From NCBI RefSeq assembly GCF_001262505.1, contig NZ_KQ410729.1, positions 1 to 64,000 of the forward strand: a stretch of DNA of 64,000 nt. The letters run 5' to 3'. The position numbers and the translations under genes were made by a program. Positions within the stretch are counted from its first letter, which is position 1, and every line of letters starts with the position of its first letter. The stretch comes from Shinella sp. SUS2 (GTDB taxonomy: Bacteria; Pseudomonadota; Alphaproteobacteria; Rhizobiales; Rhizobiaceae). Under the pieces are notes generated by a model. The model ran no database searches and was not told where the DNA came from. It was given only the letters and a program-made list of their open reading frames with translations. Below are positions 1-7,521 of the stretch, in pieces.

Positions 1-78
1 GGCGTAAGCAACCAAATCCTACGTCATTTCAACGGCTTGAACCACATCCGCCAACCCCTCATGAATTATTCGGGCTAG
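1..78 (+). CDS. possible 3' tail of an upstream gene (partial)
   Basis: Frame 1 is open from the first base to a TAG at 76-78 and encodes about 25 residues ending in ...RQPLMNYSG. It may be the C-terminus of a gene that begins left of the window. The stretch is too short for a family call, and an open frame this short could arise by chance. An SD-like AGGAGA lies directly after the stop at 77-82. Confidence 0.25.
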   Translation, partial: GVSNQILRHFNGLNHIRQPLMNYSG

Positions 79-151
79 GAGAACTCTCGATGAGATATTC
101 TCTCACGAACTTCACATCCTCAACGGCCATTGGGCCGATCAAGTCATTTGG

Positions 152-892
152 TTGGAGGCGCTTCGATCCGATGCGAAGCCGACACAAGATGATATGTATC
201 AGACGTTAGGCGCTTTCTATGCTTCCGAGGATCAATTTGTAAAGCGCATCGCGCTTGAAACTCTATCTAAGTTGCTGGATCCGTCCCACATAATTACTTT
301 GATTGAAGAGGAGGTAATTGAGACTGCAAACAGGGCGCTTATTGGTCCGTCACTGAAAGTGTTCAAAGCGTTGTCAGTTAAACATCGTCCTGCAGTTATT
401 AAGTCGGCAGTTAAAATGCTGACAGGTGATTTGGCCGCTGAGGGAGCGGCTTTCTTGGTTGAAATAGGAATTGATAAGAAAACCCTCCGTTATCTCATTG
501 AGCTAATATCGAGGAATGCGTCGTCAATTGTACGAAGGCGTTTTGTTGCTGCGTTGGCGGATCAGGAGGGGCCTGTCACTGCGGCTTTGGCGCGCGAACC
601 TCTTACAAGGGATATTTATGACTTTGGTACGCACTTTGATCGTCATGAAATCGCTGCACTAGCGAATTTCGCGACTGTGCGACGGCGGATCTTCACTCAA
701 AGAATGGCCTCCCGCAGTCTGTCTCATTATCCAGAGCTAGAGGCCGACGCCGCTATACGCGACGCGTTTATCGGAATGGATAAGGAGCAGACTGAGAACG
801 AAATAGAGCGGAGCTTGCTCGATTTCTCAACTAGATACTCTTTGGGGTGGTCGTTCGCCAACCATGGTTCGGTTCCGATGAGGGAGACGTAG
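152..892 (+). CDS. helical-repeat (HEAT-like) hypothetical protein
   Basis: This 246-residue protein is predicted to be almost entirely helical. Its N-terminal half has regularly spaced amphipathic helices that recall HEAT/ARM repeats (around residues 20-130), with no signal peptide or membrane segment. I do not recognise a specific family. The start is uncertain. TTG at 152 is the first usable codon, but the frame stays open upstream to 65 with protein-like content (a DEIFSHELHILNGHWADQV-type stretch). A good Shine-Dalgarno plus ATG at 90 sits in a different frame and gives only 39 codons. A frameshift near the 5' end, or a truncated gene, is therefore possible. Base composition is AT-richer than the genes after 3.2 kb, which suggests horizontally acquired DNA. 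The gene ends 30 bp before the first copy of a direct repeat. Confidence 0.6.
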   Translation: MEALRSDAKPTQDDMYQTLGAFYASEDQFVKRIALETLSKLLDPSHIITLIEEEVIETANRALIGPSLKVFKALSVKHRPAVIKSAVKMLTGDLAAEGAAFLVEIGIDKKTLRYLIELISRNASSIVRRRFVAALADQEGPVTAALAREPLTRDIYDFGTHFDRHEIAALANFATVRRRIFTQRMASRSLSHYPELEADAAIRDAFIGMDKEQTENEIERSLLDFSTRYSLGWSFANHGSVPMRET

Positions 893-921
893 CCGAAGTC
901 GTCGCGTCGCAAGTATGTGGC

Positions 922-944
922 GGTGGTACACATTGGTACACTTG
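922..944 (+). repeat. 23-bp imperfect direct repeat, copy 1
   Basis: The pattern GGTGGTACACA-NN-GGTAC-N-CTTG occurs here and again at 3056-3078 in the same orientation, with 20 of 23 positions identical. The two copies bracket the 573-aa gene at 1069-2790. They could be attachment or recombination sites, or a duplication left by insertion. No recombinase gene is present in the window to decide between these. Confidence 0.55.
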
Positions 945-1068
945 AGGTGACAGAGTGCGCATGATTATAAGTAATACATTGAGACTGAACCCAGGTGCAG
1001 CGCCGATTAACCCGCCTTGGCGTTTGGCAGCACTAACAGCAATTGTTGCTGGAAATCTCGGCCAACTC

Positions 1069-2790
1069 TCATTCTAAAATCGACAGCCTTTTAATCTCGC
1101 TCTCGATGATTCTGTTAAGCGCTGAATAGGGCACCTTGAAGAACTCTCTTCGAATATTAAGGCGATACTGATCTAGAAGCGCATGAATATTTTTTTCAAG
1201 GCCGCGAGGATCGGAATGTTTCCAGTATTTTACAACAATAAAGGCGCTGGGCACCCCGGTAGCCCTCGATAATTCATCGGCTCGCTGATTGGCGGTGCCA
1301 GAAGTCCAGCCGACCTTATAAATCTCGTCTGCCATAAGCGCACACCGCAAAACGTAAACCACCCCGCTATCACCGTCTGGTGTATCCGAACGATGTTCCA
1401 CCTCTGATGCTCGACGCAGGTGATCGCTAATTTCGACCTTCGCTGCTGCGATTGTCGACTTTATGTAGATCGTTCTCTCGTCGCCTACGTCGCTCCTCCA
1501 ATCGGCTTGACGCTTGACCCAAGTCCTGCCTTTCACTCGCTCTCCAGATGGACCCTTTCCTTCGCTGGCGTTGTCTAATCGGCGCCAAAATCCGGTGGTA
1601 TCCATTTTGTAGTGGGGAGGCGTAAATGCTCTAACCGCTGTTTCCAAGTCATCGACAATTTCAAGACTTGCTATGTTTTTGAATTGGACTCCGATACCTT
1701 TGCCCCCTTTCTTTTGTGTGCGAAATGATACTCCGGCAGCGTGGGCAGTCTTGCGGTCCAAGTTAAGCTTAAATGCGAAGTACGAGGGCAACTGAAGCAT
1801 CGCCTCGCTCAAGCTCCATAGTACTGCTGCCGCTTCTACTTTTTTCTGAAGAATGGAGAGCGTCTTTGCCGTCTCATCGGTGCTGTCCAGATAGTCAAAA
1901 AGATTGGGATCGTCCGACACGACTTCAAAGGCGTTTTCCGTCTCGGTCATGTATGCGCGAGCAACATGCTTGCCTGTTGTAAGGTCCATCTCACTCGCAA
2001 CTACTGTCCGTTGGGTACGGTTCGTACCCTCAAGAGGGATTGGAGGGCCTGAGCGGTTTCCAGTTCTCGCTCTGACTTCAGATAGGAATAATTGTTTCCA
2101 AGGCGGTACGTCCACAAGCTCTAAGGAGTGATCGCTCTCTACCAGGGTCGCCCACTCCTCCTCATTATAGATCGCGCCGCCCAAGATGTATGAATGAACG
2201 AACGAGCCATGCCGGATCATGGAGAAGCCCGACATCACGAACTCTCTTCCCTGAGCGATTAGAAACGTGAAATCGGTAACGTCGCCGCTACATGTGAAGT
2301 GAAGCGCCTGTCCTTCAGGGATCTCAATCAGCTTTGAGATCGTGAAGTCGTCACTACACGAGCTTGTCAAGTAGTCGAAGAAGTCGGTCACGCTGAAGAG
2401 GTGGTCAATCTCCTTGGCGGGCCGTGCATAGGGAGCGATGCTGCCTCTGATGAAATCGATCTCGCAGAACGGCTCAAAATAGTTGAAACTTAAGGGTTGG
2501 TTGTGCAGCCCGGAAGCTGCATACCGGTTTGTGTATTCTATTGCCATTTGCCTCAGTATCTGATCGATGGGGTATCCAGCCCCAGACTTTGCGATAGCCT
2601 GCATGTGCCGGTGGTACTCATTCGAAAGCCAGCGCCCCTCCTTTGCCAGTTTACGGCGTTCGGCACGGTTTAGCGATTGAAGTCGACGGTCTTGACCTTC
2701 GTCGTTCAAATAGAGGCGATGATCTTGCGCAGCCATTTGCGGGATCTGTCTGAGCTTGCTCAGGCGATCGCTCATTCCATCATTTGACAT
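1069..2790 (-). CDS. hypothetical protein with C-terminal GIY-YIG-like (T5orf172/MUG113) domain
   Basis: This is a 573-residue protein. The last ~95 residues (about 475-565) match the T5orf172/MUG113 branch of the GIY-YIG superfamily: a YVLRC strand, then IYKVGWTSG, an RADELSRATGVP segment, a charged Y/W-rich strand, an LEKNIH helix and a final R-x-EFFKVP block. Members of that branch occur in phage and mobile-element proteins, some predicted to be nucleases. The N-terminal ~450 residues are unfamiliar. A GFWRRLD...GRTWVKR segment around 415-440 recalls a GHWR...WV motif seen in many mobile-element hypothetical proteins. The start at 2790 is supported by a GAGGGG Shine-Dalgarno. The gene is AT-richer than the core genes and is bracketed by direct repeats at 922-944 and 3056-3078. 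A defence or mobile-element role is inference; no partner gene is adjacent. Confidence 0.75.
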   Translation of the reverse strand: MSNDGMSDRLSKLRQIPQMAAQDHRLYLNDEGQDRRLQSLNRAERRKLAKEGRWLSNEYHRHMQAIAKSGAGYPIDQILRQMAIEYTNRYAASGLHNQPLSFNYFEPFCEIDFIRGSIAPYARPAKEIDHLFSVTDFFDYLTSSCSDDFTISKLIEIPEGQALHFTCSGDVTDFTFLIAQGREFVMSGFSMIRHGSFVHSYILGGAIYNEEEWATLVESDHSLELVDVPPWKQLFLSEVRARTGNRSGPPIPLEGTNRTQRTVVASEMDLTTGKHVARAYMTETENAFEVVSDDPNLFDYLDSTDETAKTLSILQKKVEAAAVLWSLSEAMLQLPSYFAFKLNLDRKTAHAAGVSFRTQKKGGKGIGVQFKNIASLEIVDDLETAVRAFTPPHYKMDTTGFWRRLDNASEGKGPSGERVKGRTWVKRQADWRSDVGDERTIYIKSTIAAAKVEISDHLRRASEVEHRSDTPDGDSGVVYVLRCALMADEIYKVGWTSGTANQRADELSRATGVPSAFIVVKYWKHSDPRGLEKNIHALLDQYRLNIRREFFKVPYSALNRIIESEIKRLSILE

Positions 2791-3055
2791 GCTGTCCCCT
2801 CAAAGAGAATGCCTAGCGCGCAAGATAGCTGGTGAGAGATCGTACTGAGATTTGCGTGAGGCTCTGATCGCAAAATTATAGCCCTGCCGACTATTAAGGA
2901 AACGGAATTGTTTGAGAAGTAGCCGGGCGTTTGGCTATACGGAACAGACCCATCGAAACGGCAAACGCCTGTCAGCGCTAATGCTTGATTATTGCCGCCA
3001 ACGCCTCTAGCCATATCTAGGTTTATCAAACTGCTCGTTAATGCGCAGGCAAATA

Positions 3056-3078
3056 GGTGGTACACAGCGGTACTCTTG
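3056..3078 (+). repeat. 23-bp imperfect direct repeat, copy 2
   Basis: This is the second copy of the GGTGGTACACA-NN-GGTAC-N-CTTG repeat, differing from copy 1 (922-944) at three positions. It lies upstream of the minus-strand 573-aa gene and about 50 bp before the tRNA-end-like sequence. Confidence 0.55.
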
Positions 3079-3130
3079 CTAGGGATATGATCCAATGGTA
3101 TTCAATGGTTTATGAGAAATTCTAGCTTCT

Positions 3131-3146
3131 CCCTCCTCCGCTACCA
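3131..3146 (+). other. tRNA 3'-end-like remnant (candidate att site)
   Basis: CCCTC-CTCCGCT-A-CCA has the exact layout of a tRNA 3' end: the 3' strand of a T-stem, a 7-nt acceptor strand, a discriminator A and an encoded CCA. The bases to its left do not form a proper T-loop (no TTCRA and no G53-C61 pair), so no complete tRNA is encoded here. Islands that integrate into tRNA genes duplicate the 3' end of the tRNA at the distal border, and this remnant sits just where composition shifts. An intact tRNA gene to the left of the window is predicted but not visible. Confidence 0.35.
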
Positions 3147-3232
3147 GCCGGTTTTCCAGAAAAACTCCTTGTAGTCCGCATGGCGACAAACGCTATGGCC
3201 TTTGCTTTGCGACACCTGTCTCTCGTCACGAT

Positions 3233-4660
3233 ATGGGTGTAGAATGGGGCATGAGTGAAGCCCGGACTTTATTCGAGGTTCTGCGCCAGTCGGTGACGCC
3301 TGGGGTTGTCGATGCACTCGAACGGCTCGTTCGGGATGCGCCGGATCGCAAGCTTTGCCGTGTCAATGCACTCGCCTTTGCCTCAGCCGAGGGGCTTGGC
3401 GAGGAAGATGTGATTGCGGGTTTCATGCAGGCCACCCGGCTCGGTATCTTCGATCTTTTCTGGAATGTCCTGTGCCCGGGATGCGGCGGGGTACTCGATG
3501 CCGGTACGTCGCTGAAGAGCGTGCAGAGCACGGAATACACCTGTGCGCTCTGCGCCGCCGGCTACGAACCGACGCTCGACGAGATGGTCGAGGTGACGTT
3601 CACGATCAGTCCTCGCGTGCGCCATATCGCCGCCCACAATCCGCATGAACTGCCACCGGGGGAATATTTTCGGCAGGTCTATTGGGGCTCGGGGCTCGAC
3701 CTGCCGGACGAGGGCTACGAAGAGAAGGTCGATGAATTCGTACTCGAGGCGTTGGAATTGCCGCCCGGCGAGAAGGCGGTCATCTCGCTGCAGCTGCCGG
3801 CGGAGTTCGTCATCGTCTTCGAGCCCGTGACGCATGCGGCGCAATTCCTCGACGTCCGCGGGGAGCCGACGCGGGAGCGGCGCAACCTGACCCTGGTCTT
3901 CGATCGCACACATCGCCACAACGAGACACTGGTGCTGCAACCGGGGCCCTTGCGCATCCAGATGGAGAACCATGTCGATGTGCGCGCACTGCCATCTGTC
4001 TGCGTCGCCAATGAGGCGCTGCATACCTTGCTCGGCCAGCGCCGTCCCTTCCTCACAGCCAAGCGCTTGCTGTCCAACCAGACGTTTCGCGACCTCTACC
4101 GCACCGATACGCTGGACATCGACCAGCGGTTGAAGATCACCAGTCTCACCTTTCTGTTCACCGACCTGCGCGGCTCGACGGAACTCTATGAGCGGGTCGG
4201 CGATCTCGCGGCCTTTGATCTCGTGAGGACGCATTTCAAGGTTCTCAGCGAGATCGTCGCTGCCGAGGCCGGTGCGGTCGTCAAGACCATCGGCGATGCC
4301 GTCATGGCGACCTTTCCGACGCCGGACCGGGCGGTGGCGGCGGCCATGCGCATCCGCGATGCCATGCGTGCCCTGAACGATGCGCGCGGCAGCGAGGACC
4401 TGCTTCTGAAGATCGGCATTCACGAGGGGCCATGCATTGCGGTCAATCTCAACGAGCGGCAGGACTATTTCGGCCAGACGGTCAACATCGCCTCGCGTGT
4501 CCAGCATCTTGCTACTTCGCTGGAAATCTTCGCCACCGGCTCGGTGCTGCGGGACGCCCGCGCCTCCAGCCTGCTGTCGGATCGCGGCGTGAGCCCTGTC
4601 GCACACAACGTCACCCTGCGGGGCATTGCCAGCGAGATCAGCATCTTTGCCATTCCCTGA
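3233..4660 (+). CDS. class III adenylate/guanylate cyclase with N-terminal DUF5939-like region
   Basis: This 475-residue protein would make cyclic AMP (or cGMP) in the cytoplasm. The N-terminal ~300 residues match the DUF5939 type of regulatory region and carry a zinc-ribbon-like CPGC (81-84)/CALC (104-107) pair. The C-terminal cyclase domain starts near 300. Metal-binding Asp311 lies in FTDLRGST and Asp355 in KTIGDAV. The Lys of KTIGD and the Asp of the DYFGQTVN segment fit adenylate rather than guanylate selectivity, and the NIASR motif supplies the transition-state Asn and Arg. There is no membrane segment. ATG 3251 (MSEARTLF) is an equally likely start, and neither has a strong ribosome-binding site. 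It is the first core-like gene after the accessory patch. Confidence 0.88.
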   Translation: MGVEWGMSEARTLFEVLRQSVTPGVVDALERLVRDAPDRKLCRVNALAFASAEGLGEEDVIAGFMQATRLGIFDLFWNVLCPGCGGVLDAGTSLKSVQSTEYTCALCAAGYEPTLDEMVEVTFTISPRVRHIAAHNPHELPPGEYFRQVYWGSGLDLPDEGYEEKVDEFVLEALELPPGEKAVISLQLPAEFVIVFEPVTHAAQFLDVRGEPTRERRNLTLVFDRTHRHNETLVLQPGPLRIQMENHVDVRALPSVCVANEALHTLLGQRRPFLTAKRLLSNQTFRDLYRTDTLDIDQRLKITSLTFLFTDLRGSTELYERVGDLAAFDLVRTHFKVLSEIVAAEAGAVVKTIGDAVMATFPTPDRAVAAAMRIRDAMRALNDARGSEDLLLKIGIHEGPCIAVNLNERQDYFGQTVNIASRVQHLATSLEIFATGSVLRDARASSLLSDRGVSPVAHNVTLRGIASEISIFAIP

Positions 4661-4808
4661 TGTCGGCGCCTTGTTGCCAGCCGTTATTCCCGACCCCCGC
4701 GTCCAATACGACCCGGTAAGCTCCCACGAGCCGAAAGGCGTTGGCCGGTGCAGTCTGGTAACCATATCTTCAAGAGATCGTCGCACTGTCTCGCGCAGGA
4801 GACAGGTG

Positions 4809-5453
4809 ATGGCGAAGACGGCGGGCAGGCGGAAGAAACGGGCGGGAACCAAGCGGGCGGCACCGGCGCGGCGCGGCGGCGGCATGGCACATTGGTACTT
4901 GCTGGGCGCGGCGGTGGTCGGCGGCATTCTCTATATGGACAACCGCCTGCCGGGCCCCGAAACGCTGGCGACAGGGATCAAGACAGCCTCTGTCGAGCGC
5001 AAGCAAAAGGTGGTCGAGCGCGAGGCTGTGCTGGCGCGCCCGAAGCAGCGGCCGGTCGAAAAGGCCGTGGAGCAGGCCCTGCCGATGCCGGAGAAACTGC
5101 CGGCCTTTTCGGGCAAATGGTTCATCTGCACGACGCAGACGGATTACTGCGTGCTCGATGGTAACACGATCCTCTATGCCGGCCGCAAGGTGCGGCTCGC
5201 TGATGTCGATACGCCGGCGATCGCTGGCGCGCGCTGCGATGCGGAGCGCCTGCGTGGGGGGGATGCGAAGCTTCGCTTGCGCGAAATCCTCAACGAGGGG
5301 GACGTCACGCTGGTGGCGAAAGGCGGGACGTCCGGAAAGGCCGGCGCAGCGCCACATCTCGTGCTGCGGGGCGGCCAGTCGGTCGGCCAGCGGCTGGTCG
5401 GGGAGGGGCTGGCGAGGCCATGGACGGGCAGGCACCAATCCTGGTGCGGTTGA
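4809..5453 (+). CDS. membrane-anchored thermonuclease-fold (SNc-like) protein, catalytically degenerate
   Basis: This 214-residue protein has a Lys/Arg/Ala-rich N-terminus (1-25), one transmembrane segment (about 28-44), a charged linker and a C-terminal staphylococcal-nuclease-like domain (about 105-214). The domain keeps the fold landmarks DGNT, RLADVDTP and GEGLARPW. Compared with staphylococcal nuclease, Arg35 is retained. The DGDT aspartate is Asn, Glu43 of DTPE is Ala, and the Arg87 KYGR region is missing, so nuclease activity looks unlikely. The family link is known; loss of activity is inferred from the residues. ATG 4809 was chosen because AGGAGA precedes it at the right distance. 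The frame is open further upstream but lacks a better start. Confidence 0.8.
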   Translation: MAKTAGRRKKRAGTKRAAPARRGGGMAHWYLLGAAVVGGILYMDNRLPGPETLATGIKTASVERKQKVVEREAVLARPKQRPVEKAVEQALPMPEKLPAFSGKWFICTTQTDYCVLDGNTILYAGRKVRLADVDTPAIAGARCDAERLRGGDAKLRLREILNEGDVTLVAKGGTSGKAGAAPHLVLRGGQSVGQRLVGEGLARPWTGRHQSWCG

Positions 5454-5562
5454 CGGATTCGTCCTTGCGCAACCTGTACCTTTCCGGCACAAGCCAGACG
5501 CAAGCCTGCGTCCCTATGCTTTCCGTTAACCGGGATGGTGCCGGCTGGAAAGGGACAATGAC

Positions 5563-5724
5563 ATGTCTAACGACCTTGAGCGCTACAGCGATCCGGACAA
5601 TGCAACGGTCGCGCTCTTCCTCCTCGAAAATGATGTCGACGAGCTGACGGACATTCTTGTGGCCGCGCTGGATGAAGCTTTCCGCATTCTCGGGGATGAG
5701 GCCTCGCCTGCAACGGTGCACTGA
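5563..5724 (+). CDS. small acidic protein, 53 aa
   Basis: This short gene begins MSNDLERYSDPD and ends ASPATVH. An AAGGGA Shine-Dalgarno lies about 8 bp before ATG 5563, and a strong terminator follows 14 bp after the stop. The product is acidic and helical (LLENDVDELTDILVAALDEAF), with no signal peptide or membrane segment. It is probably a small cytoplasmic protein. I do not know its function. The ribosome-binding site, terminator and codon use make it a more convincing gene than its length suggests. Confidence 0.65.
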   Translation: MSNDLERYSDPDNATVALFLLENDVDELTDILVAALDEAFRILGDEASPATVH

Positions 5725-5737
5725 TCGCTGACACGAA

Positions 5738-5769
5738 AGAGGGGCCCTTGAGGCCCCTCTCGCTTTTTT
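5738..5769 (+). terminator. rho-independent terminator
   Basis: A 9-bp perfect stem, AGAGGGGCC/GGCCCCTCT, with a CTTGA loop is followed by a T-run at 5764-5769. It follows the 53-aa gene and may also serve the FAH gene converging from the right. Confidence 0.85.
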
Positions 5770-5787
5770 AGCCATGCGATGAAGGGC

Positions 5788-6627
5788 TTATCCCGCAGCG
5801 ACGACCTGACGCTGCACGCCGAGGCCGGCAATGGAGACTTCCATGCGGTCGCCGGGCTTCAGGTAACGCGGCGGCTTCATGCCCATGCCGACGCCGGGCG
5901 GTGTGCCCGTGGTGATGACGTCGCCGGGTTCCAGCGCCATGAACTGCGAGATGTAGTGCACCAGGAAGGGCACCTTGAAGACCATGGTGCTCGAGGATCC
6001 GTTCTGGACGCGTTCGCCGTTGACGCTGAGCATCATGGCGAGGTCGGCCGTATCCACTTCGTCCGTCGTGACCAGCCAGGGGCCGATCGGGCCGAAGGTC
6101 GGGCAACCCTTGCCCTTGGTCCACTGGCCGCCGCGCTCGAGCTGGTAGGCGCGCTCGGAAATGTCGTTGCAGACGCAATAGCCGGCGACATAGTTGAGGG
6201 CATCGGCCTCCGAGACGTAGGAGGCGCGCTCGCCGATGACGACGGCAAGCTCGACTTCCCAGTCGGTCTTTTCCGAACCGCGCGGGATGAGGATGGTGTC
6301 GTCAGGACCGACGACGCAGGAGGGGGCCTTGTTGAAGAGCACCGGCTCGCTCGGCACGGCCATGCCGCTCTCGGCTGCATGGTCCGCATAGTTGAGGCCG
6401 ACGGCGATGAAGTTGCCGACGCGGCCCACGCAGGCGCCGAAGCGGCTGCCTTCCGGCGCGAGTGGCAGGCTCTTCGGATCAAGGGCGGCAAGGCGCTTCA
6501 GGCCTTCGCGACCAAGCACGTCGCCGGCAATATCCGGCACCACGCCGGAAAGGTCGCGGATCTTGCCGTCCGCGTCGATCAGTCCGGGCTTTTCCGCGCC
6601 CGCCGCGCCAAAGCGCACCAGTTTCAT
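5788..6627 (-). CDS. fumarylacetoacetate hydrolase (FAH) family protein
   Basis: This 279-residue enzyme starts MKLVRFG and matches FAH-family hydrolases and hydratases. It is closest in style to 2,4-diketo-3-deoxy-L-fuconate/rhamnonate hydrolases and the so-called ureidoglycolate lyases. Landmarks are GLNYADHAAE, the metal-binding E-x-E of DWEVELAVVIG, the Asp of CNDISER, and GDVITTGTPPGVG near the C-terminus. The expected reaction is Mg-dependent C-C bond hydrolysis of a diketo acid in the cytoplasm; the real substrate cannot be read from sequence. It diverges from a GntR-family regulator 113 bp away, with a palindrome between them, so local control by that regulator is likely. Confidence 0.88.
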   Translation of the reverse strand: MKLVRFGAAGAEKPGLIDADGKIRDLSGVVPDIAGDVLGREGLKRLAALDPKSLPLAPEGSRFGACVGRVGNFIAVGLNYADHAAESGMAVPSEPVLFNKAPSCVVGPDDTILIPRGSEKTDWEVELAVVIGERASYVSEADALNYVAGYCVCNDISERAYQLERGGQWTKGKGCPTFGPIGPWLVTTDEVDTADLAMMLSVNGERVQNGSSSTMVFKVPFLVHYISQFMALEPGDVITTGTPPGVGMGMKPPRYLKPGDRMEVSIAGLGVQRQVVAAG

Positions 6628-6696
6628 GAGAACCTCCGTTGGATGTCACCGATTTCGGTTGCGCGCAACATTCCCTTGGTTTTACATGAAGTCAAC

Positions 6697-6710
6697 GATT
6701 TTCGAAAATC
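6697..6710. promoter_or_regulatory. 14-bp perfect palindrome, candidate GntR operator
   Basis: GATTTTCGAAAATC is a perfect palindrome between the divergent FAH and GntR genes, 70 bp from the FAH start and 31 bp from the GntR start. This is the usual position for an autoregulatory operator that also controls the divergent gene. Binding is inferred. Confidence 0.5.
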
Positions 6711-6740
6711 CTAAAGCTTTTATAAATTCGGCGGGATGAG

Positions 6741-7415
6741 ATGGAGCAGAAGAAGGCAGGCGGGCGCACCCTGGCGGGCGATGCCTACGAGGCGATCCGG
6801 CAGGCGATCCGCACGGGCGCGTTCAAGCCCGGCGACCGGTTGCGCTTTGCCGATCTCCAGGCGCTGTGCGACATGAGCGTGACGCCGGTGCGTGAGGCCC
6901 TGGCCCGGCTGACGGCGGAAGGGTTCACCGTGCTGGATGATCATCGCGGCTACAGCGTTGCGAGCCTCTCGCTGGCGGAGCTGCGCGACATCACGGCGAC
7001 GCGGCAGCTTTGCGAGGGCGAGGCGCTCCGGCTTTCGGTGCTGCGGGGAGATGCCGACTGGGAGGGAAGGGTGATCGCGGCACACCATCTGATGGCACGC
7101 ATCCCGCAGGCGCGCGAGGATATCCCCTCGGCGATGCGCGAGGACTGGGAGGCGCGCCATGCGGTCTTTCATGCCGCGCTCGTCTCGGCTTGCGGCTCCC
7201 CGAGCCTGCTGGAGATCTGCGACAAGCTGTTTTCACGCGCCGACCGGTATCGGCGGCTTTCCGTCAGTCTCGCCGGAGCCACGCGGGATGTGGCCGGGGA
7301 GCACCGGCGGCTGATGGAGCTTGCCCTTGCGCGGGACGCGGAAGGCGCCGCTGCGGCGCTGCGCGACCACTACGGCAGGACGGCCGCGGCACTAGAGGGC
7401 TTTTTCACGCCCTAA
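6741..7415 (+). CDS. GntR-family transcriptional regulator, FadR (FCD) subfamily
   Basis: The protein has 224 residues. A winged helix-turn-helix covers about 10-75 (GDRLRFADLQALCDMSVTPVREAL, then a wing at DDHRGYSVASLS). The C-terminal FCD ligand-binding helical domain (about 80-215) contains conserved E/H residues such as WEARHAVFHAAL and EHRRLMELAL that bind a metal and a carboxylate effector in this family. It probably represses the divergent FAH gene and responds to a sugar acid or keto acid. ATG 6741 has only a weak GGGA ahead of it. A strong terminator follows the gene. Confidence 0.9.
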   Translation: MEQKKAGGRTLAGDAYEAIRQAIRTGAFKPGDRLRFADLQALCDMSVTPVREALARLTAEGFTVLDDHRGYSVASLSLAELRDITATRQLCEGEALRLSVLRGDADWEGRVIAAHHLMARIPQAREDIPSAMREDWEARHAVFHAALVSACGSPSLLEICDKLFSRADRYRRLSVSLAGATRDVAGEHRRLMELALARDAEGAAAALRDHYGRTAAALEGFFTP

Positions 7416-7444
7416 CGTTGCTTCTGCGCTTTCCCGAAAAAAGA

Positions 7445-7481
7445 ACGGGAGCGGCAAGCCTTCGCCTGCCGCTCCCGTTTT
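7445..7481 (+). terminator. rho-independent terminator
   Basis: A 12-bp perfect stem, ACGGGAGCGGCA/TGCCGCTCCCGT, with a 10-nt loop is followed by TTTT. It ends the GntR gene, and lies between it and the converging outer-membrane-factor gene. Confidence 0.85.
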
Positions 7482-7521
7482 GTCCGGCACCGGGTATGCT
7501 ACCCGGAAGCGCTGTTTCCGC

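Larger units (their letters stand above)
2791..3232. other. intergenic border region between accessory and core DNA
   Basis: This 440-bp stretch holds the upstream region of the 573-aa gene, the second direct repeat (3056-3078), a short tandem CAATGGT pair (3093-3099 and 3103-3109) and a tRNA-end-like sequence (3131-3146). Base composition changes from AT-richer to the GC-rich core at about 3.15 kb. I see no convincing gene in it. Confidence 0.5.

Noticed and set aside
2772-3095. A 107-codon minus-strand open frame upstream of the 573-aa gene
   Set aside because: It overlaps the start of the well-supported gene, includes the direct repeat and has no ribosome-binding site or domain signal.
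3111-3146. A complete tRNA gene at the island border
   Set aside because: Only the 3' end fits; T-loop consensus, anticodon and D arms are missing.
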